Source: Endozoicomonas sp. G2_2
GTDB lineage: Bacteria; Pseudomonadota; Gammaproteobacteria; Nevskiales; Salinisphaeraceae
Direction: 5' to 3'
NCBI RefSeq assembly: GCF_017744135.1
Contig: NZ_JAGHQU010000014.1
Span: 1-64,000 of the forward strand
Length of the DNA: 64,000 bases
Shown: in pieces, positions 60,323-64,000 of the stretch
How positions within the stretch are numbered: position 1 is the first letter of the stretch
Layout: each line of letters starts with the position of its first letter
Translations under genes and position numbers: made by a program
The notes under the pieces: model-generated
Seen by the model: the letters and a program-made list of their open reading frames with translations, nothing else
What the model was told of the DNA's origin: nothing
The model's database searches: none

Positions 60323-60805
60323 ATGAAAAAGATCATCATCGGTGCGGCCCTTCTCGGGTCGAGCATGACTGCCAGCGCGGTCGCGCCCGGCGGCCCGGGC
60401 TGCGGCTGGGGCAACCTGCTGTTCGAAGGGTCGAGCGGCCTGCCCGCGCATCTGCTGGCCACCATCGTCAACGGCACGTCCGGCAATGCCACCTTCGGCA
60501 TGACCAGCGGCACCAACGGCTGTGACACCAGTGGCACGCTCACTTACAGCGGCAACAGTCTGCTGGCGATGAACGGCGTGCTCGAGGAAGTGGCCCAGGA
60601 CATGGCGGTCGGCCATGGCGAGGCGCTAACGGCACTCACGGTCGCGATGCAGATCGACCCGGCCGACCGGGACCATTTCAATAGCGTCATGCACCAGAAC
60701 TTCGCCCAGATCTTCCCGCGCGACGATGTGTCCTCCGGCGAAGTGATGGACAACATCAACACGGTCATGAAGCGCGACGATCGTCTGTCGCACTACGTGT
60801 CCTGA
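60323..60805 (+). CDS. DUF3015 exported protein
   Basis: A 160-residue protein with a Sec signal (KKIIIGAALLGSSMTASAVA). The mature part shows GPGCGWGNLLFEGSSGLPAH near residue 24, TSGTNGCDTSGTLTYS near residue 56 and a C-terminal all-helical region with DMAVGHGEALTALTVAMQID and HFNSVMHQNFAQIFPRDD. These match DUF3015, a periplasmic family of unknown function in gammaproteobacteria. GGGGAGA precedes the ATG at 60323. It has its own promoter and a strong terminator, so is a single-gene unit upstream of the DUF4105 pair. Confidence 0.86.
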   Translation: MKKIIIGAALLGSSMTASAVAPGGPGCGWGNLLFEGSSGLPAHLLATIVNGTSGNATFGMTSGTNGCDTSGTLTYSGNSLLAMNGVLEEVAQDMAVGHGEALTALTVAMQIDPADRDHFNSVMHQNFAQIFPRDDVSSGEVMDNINTVMKRDDRLSHYVS

Positions 60806-60821
60806 TCGTCGGCTCGTCGAC

Positions 60822-60856
60822 ATGCCCCGTCTCGGTCGAGGCGGGGCATTTTTTTG
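60822..60856 (+). terminator. Intrinsic terminator of the DUF3015 gene
   Basis: An 8-bp perfect stem (60822-60829 with 60842-60849) and a 12-base loop followed by a T-run to 60855. It begins 17 bases after the stop codon. The next gene's annotated start is only a few bases beyond, so that gene either has a promoter inside this region or starts further downstream. Confidence 0.88.
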
Positions 60857-60858
60857 TC

Positions 60859-62721
60859 TTGCGCTCATTGATTGCATCGACATCCGCAACGCGGGCCGTG
60901 CTGTGGCTGTGTGTCGTGCTTTGGGGGGCAGGCGCTCAGGCGGCGACGGCGCCGGACTTCGCGGCGCTGGCCGCGACGCCGCGCTGGCAGGCGCTGATGC
61001 ATGTCAATCCGGGCGCGACGCTGCGCGGTGTCGGCACCAGCTATGTCGACGATGCGGATTTCTTTCTCGCCACCGACGGCAAGGCCGATCCCGAAGCCGA
61101 GCTCCGGGCGACGTGGCGGGCGCTCGAACCCGCCCAAAGCCAGGCCCGCTGCCGGTTCCCGGCGCGGTATCGTTTTCTCGCGACCACGTTGGGCTGGCAC
61201 GAGAGCGCGCCGCTGGCCCATTGCGAGGACTATCTCGCCTGGCGTGCGCAGATGCCGATCGGGCAGCTGGTGCTGGTCTTTCCGGCGGCGTATCTCAACA
61301 GCCCGTCGTCGATGTTCGGCCATACGCTGCTGCGCCTGGACGCCGAGCCGGACCCGGACGCGGTCTGGCTGTCGCGGGCGATCAACTTCGGCGCCCAGGC
61401 GGGCGGGGCAGACAACTCGCTGTTCTATATCTGGCGCGGCCTGGCCGGCGGCTATCCGGGGCAGTTCTCGGTGACGTCCTATGTCGAGAAGATCCGCGAC
61501 TATGCCTTTGTCGAGAACCGCGACATGTGGGAGTACGCGCTCGATCTCGACGCCGGGGAGATCGACTGGGTGGTCAGCCACCTGTGGGAGCTGCGCGGCA
61601 TCAACTTCGACTACTACTTTTTCGACGAGAACTGCTCGCTCCGGCTGCTCGAACTGATCAAGGTAGCGCGCCCGCAGGCACCGCTCATGACCGAACTGCG
61701 GTTCGCCGAACTGCCGGTCAACACGGTGCGCGCGCTCTACGGCGCCGATCTCGTCGCCGAGCGGCGTTACCGGCCGTCCAAGGCCGTTGAACTGGAGGCG
61801 CTCGCCGCGCGGCTGGATGCCAACGAACGGGCGTTGGCAGCGGATCTGCGCGACGACCCGGCGCGGGTCGATACGCCTGCGTTCAAGGCCTATCCGCCGC
61901 CGCGACGGCATCTGATGGCGCAGGTTGCCTATCAGGCATTGCGACTGCGCAATCGGGAAGGCGACCGCGACCCGGATGTCGCGCGCAAGAGCCTGGCGCT
62001 GCTGCGCGTGGTCCAGCGCAACCCGGCGCCACCGCCGCAACCCGTCCCCGAGCCGGCGCCGCCGGAGCGCGGTCACGGGACCCAGACCGTCAATTTGGGC
62101 GTGGGTCGCCAGGACGGGCGCGATTTTCTCGCCTTCGGCTATCGGCTCACCTATCACGACCTGTTCGATCCGCTGGCCGGGTTTCTCCCCGGTGCGGCGA
62201 TCGAGGGTCTGGACGTGCAGCTGCGCCTGGACGAGCGTGACGGTCTGGCTCTGGAAAGCCTGGATCTGGTCAATATCCGCTCGCTCGCGCCGCGCAGCGA
62301 GTTCGTGAAGCCGATCTCCTGGTTCGTGCATGCCGGTCTGGAACAGACGCCGGTCGCCGATCGGGCGCGCGCGCTCGGCGGTTTCGTGCAGGGTGGGCCG
62401 GGCGCGAGCTGGCGTTTCGGTGATCTGTTCCCCTATGTGTTCGCGGTCGCGCGCATCGAGAGCGTCAGCGGCACCGATCCGGATGCAGCGCTCGGCGGTG
62501 GTGCGGAAGCCGGGCTCGCGTATCAGGCCGAGTCCGTACAATGGGGGCTTCACGCACGCTGGCTTGAATTCACGTCGCAGTTCGCGCGTCTGCGCACCGG
62601 GGTTACCGCGAATGTGCCGGTATCGCCGGACAACGCGCTGCGCGGTGAATGCAGCCATGAGAGCTGGCAGGGCGAGGCCGTGGCCGGTTGTAGCGTGTCC
62701 TTCCGGCATTTCTTCGATTAG
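60859..62721 (+). CDS. DUF4105 (Lnb N-terminal) periplasmic protein
   Basis: A 620-residue protein with a signal peptide (RAVLWLCVVLWGAGAQAATA). Seen: the DUF4105 signature AAYLNSPSSMFGHTLLRLDA near residue 150 and FDYYFFDENCSLRLLELIKV near residue 248; the His and Cys in these are the likely catalytic residues of a papain/NlpC-like fold, by analogy. The end forms an outer-membrane beta-barrel-like stretch (VAGCSVSFRHFFD). The TTG start at 60859 lies directly after a terminator, has no ribosome binding site and is doubtful; a GTG at 60898 would shorten the signal. A paralogue follows after 10 bases. Confidence 0.8.
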   Translation: MRSLIASTSATRAVLWLCVVLWGAGAQAATAPDFAALAATPRWQALMHVNPGATLRGVGTSYVDDADFFLATDGKADPEAELRATWRALEPAQSQARCRFPARYRFLATTLGWHESAPLAHCEDYLAWRAQMPIGQLVLVFPAAYLNSPSSMFGHTLLRLDAEPDPDAVWLSRAINFGAQAGGADNSLFYIWRGLAGGYPGQFSVTSYVEKIRDYAFVENRDMWEYALDLDAGEIDWVVSHLWELRGINFDYYFFDENCSLRLLELIKVARPQAPLMTELRFAELPVNTVRALYGADLVAERRYRPSKAVELEALAARLDANERALAADLRDDPARVDTPAFKAYPPPRRHLMAQVAYQALRLRNREGDRDPDVARKSLALLRVVQRNPAPPPQPVPEPAPPERGHGTQTVNLGVGRQDGRDFLAFGYRLTYHDLFDPLAGFLPGAAIEGLDVQLRLDERDGLALESLDLVNIRSLAPRSEFVKPISWFVHAGLEQTPVADRARALGGFVQGGPGASWRFGDLFPYVFAVARIESVSGTDPDAALGGGAEAGLAYQAESVQWGLHARWLEFTSQFARLRTGVTANVPVSPDNALRGECSHESWQGEAVAGCSVSFRHFFD

Positions 62722-62731
62722 GGCGGACTTG

Positions 62732-64000
62732 ATGGTGCGATGGGCGGGTGTTGCAGGTCTTCTCTGGCTGGCCATGATGGGCGTGGCGCAAGCCGAAGAC
62801 GCGCAGGCGGCGGATGTGGCGGCGTTGCAGGCGCGCGCCGCCGAACGCGGGCTCGCCGACAGTGCGCGCTGGCGAACGCTGCTGCATTACGAGCCCGACT
62901 GGCTGGGCCAGGGGCTGCACAGCACGGTGGCCAGCGACAGCTTCTTTCTTGCGCCCACGGGGCGTACCGACCCGGCGGCCGAACTCGACGCCACCCTCGA
63001 GGCGCTGGCGAGCGGCCGTTGGATCGAGGGCCGCGACAAGTCGGCGGACTGTGTCTTTATCGCGCGCCGCAAGTTCTTGGTCGACGCGCTGGGGTTGGCG
63101 CCGCACACGCTTGGCGGGGCGCAATGCGACGCTTATCGCCGGTGGCGGGCCGCGCTCAGCCCCGACCGCATCAGCCTGATTTTCCCGACCGCGTTTCCGA
63201 ACAGCCCGTCGTCCATGTTCGGCCACACCCTGCTGCGCATCGATTCGTCGCGCGCCGCGCGCGGCACGGAGCTGCTGTCTTATGCGGTGAACTTCGCGGC
63301 GGCCGCGGGCGATGACGCCAAGGGCCTCGGGTTTGCATGGAAGGGGCTGACCGGCGGCTACCCCGGCATCTTCGGGCTGTTTCCGTACTACGAGAAGGTC
63401 AAGCAGTACGCCTGGATCGAACACCGCGATGTCTGGGCCTATCCGCTCGACCTGAACGGCGCCGAGACCGAGCGGCTGGTCGATCATCTCTGGGAGATGG
63501 ACGGCGTACGTTTCGACTATTACTTCTTGACCAAGAACTGCTCCTATCAGCTGCTCAGCCTGCTCGAAGTCGCCCGTCCGGAGCTGCGCCTGACCGAGAA
63601 GTATTCCTGGTACGCGATCCCCGCAGACACGATCCGCACACTGGCCGACGTGCCGGGCCTGATGGAAACACCGCTTTTTCGCCCGTCGCTGGAAACCACC
63701 CTGCGCTGGCAGGCCGACCAGCTCGATGCCGATCAGCGCAGCCTGGCACGTGAGCTCGCCGCCGATGAGGTGGCTTTCGACGCACCCCGGTTGACCCGCC
63801 TCGCGCCGGCGGAGCGGGCCGCGGTGCTGGAAGTCGCCCACGACTATCTCTACTACCGGCTGCAGAGCGAACCGGAAAGCGCGCCCGCGGACCAGGCGCA
63901 CGCGAATGCGATCCTGCTCGAGCGTAGCCGGATCGCGCGGCCGTCGCCGTTCACCGCGGTGCCCACGCCCGAAACGCCGCCGGATCAGGGCCATCGCACG
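62732..64000 (+). CDS. DUF4105 protein, paralogue of the upstream gene, cut at the window end
   Basis: An open frame of 423 codons runs from the ATG at 62732 to the last base of the window. A signal peptide (AGVAGLLWLAMMGVAQAEDA) and the family signature FPTAFPNSPSSMFGHTLLRI near residue 153 and FDYYFLTKNCSYQLLSLLEV near residue 265 match the upstream gene, about one third identical by eye, with shared spacing. The start is 10 bases after the upstream stop, so the pair is one operon and arose by duplication. The N-terminal repeat ARWRTLLHYEPDWLG also matches. The C-terminal part is missing. Confidence 0.85.
   Translation, partial: MVRWAGVAGLLWLAMMGVAQAEDAQAADVAALQARAAERGLADSARWRTLLHYEPDWLGQGLHSTVASDSFFLAPTGRTDPAAELDATLEALASGRWIEGRDKSADCVFIARRKFLVDALGLAPHTLGGAQCDAYRRWRAALSPDRISLIFPTAFPNSPSSMFGHTLLRIDSSRAARGTELLSYAVNFAAAAGDDAKGLGFAWKGLTGGYPGIFGLFPYYEKVKQYAWIEHRDVWAYPLDLNGAETERLVDHLWEMDGVRFDYYFLTKNCSYQLLSLLEVARPELRLTEKYSWYAIPADTIRTLADVPGLMETPLFRPSLETTLRWQADQLDADQRSLARELAADEVAFDAPRLTRLAPAERAAVLEVAHDYLYYRLQSEPESAPADQAHANAILLERSRIARPSPFTAVPTPETPPDQGHRT

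Overview
The window is high-GC chromosomal DNA of a gammaproteobacterium. The evidence is the ubiE-ubiJ-ubiB cluster, the rhodanese-secB-gpsA cluster beside envC-ctpA, trmL, and small families typical of that class (DUF3465, DUF3015, a Trp-rich TIGR02450-type protein, DUF2007). An OpuAC-type betaine-binding protein, many acidic secreted proteins and several Na+-coupled or secondary transporters fit a salt-adapted, aerobic, quinone-respiring organism. Salinisphaera or a relative is my best guess, from gene content only. I see no rRNA, tRNA, CRISPR array, insertion sequence or prophage.

0-11.6 kb: FMN azoreductase with a divergent LysR regulator, a small lipoprotein, a zinc-less MDR oxidoreductase, then a TetR gene divergent from a three-subunit periplasmic-type molybdenum aldehyde oxidoreductase (paoABC-like). 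A perfect 7-3-7 inverted repeat sits inside the putative pao promoter. Next come a thiolase-like protein, an intact class A beta-lactamase with a Tat-like signal, and a Trp-rich small protein coupled to an alpha/beta hydrolase.

11.6-14.4 kb: a patch that looks unlike its surroundings: a lone flagellin behind a near-consensus sigma-28 promoter, and a fatty acid hydroxylase-like gene broken by three in-frame stops.

14.4-34.8 kb: metabolic and transport genes: a MoxR ATPase with a CoxE-type VWA protein, a DapA-family aldolase, a MATE pump, an RhtA-like exporter divergent from an XRE-cupin regulator with a palindrome at its start, a betaine-binding protein, and an SDR/HMG-CoA lyase/class III CoA-transferase operon with a LysR gene upstream. 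These are followed by a DUF3311 protein plus SSS symporter, an HDOD-GGDEF protein, a PanE-type reductase with an SDR, an EndoIII-like HhH protein, a SHOCT protein, an epoxide-hydrolase-like enzyme and a DUF3465 protein.

34.8-42.6 kb: mostly cell-envelope genes: a secreted beta-helix protein, a 920-residue lipoprotein related to M19 dipeptidases, a cupredoxin-like protein coupled to a polytopic membrane protein, and a saccharopine-dehydrogenase-like reductase.

42.7-53.3 kb: conserved housekeeping: ubiE-ubiJ-ubiB-GNAT, ctpA and envC, rhodanese-secB-gpsA, then a CDP-alcohol phosphatidyltransferase and a HAD phosphatase that could form a short phosphatidylglycerol route with GpsA, and trmL-DUF2007.

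53.4-64 kb: secreted proteins and peptidases: a 107-residue exported protein with its own promoter and terminator, an OmpA-C-like protein coupled to a double-domain M16 lipoprotein peptidase, an OPT transporter, a DUF3015 protein, and two tandem DUF4105 paralogues, the second cut by the window end.
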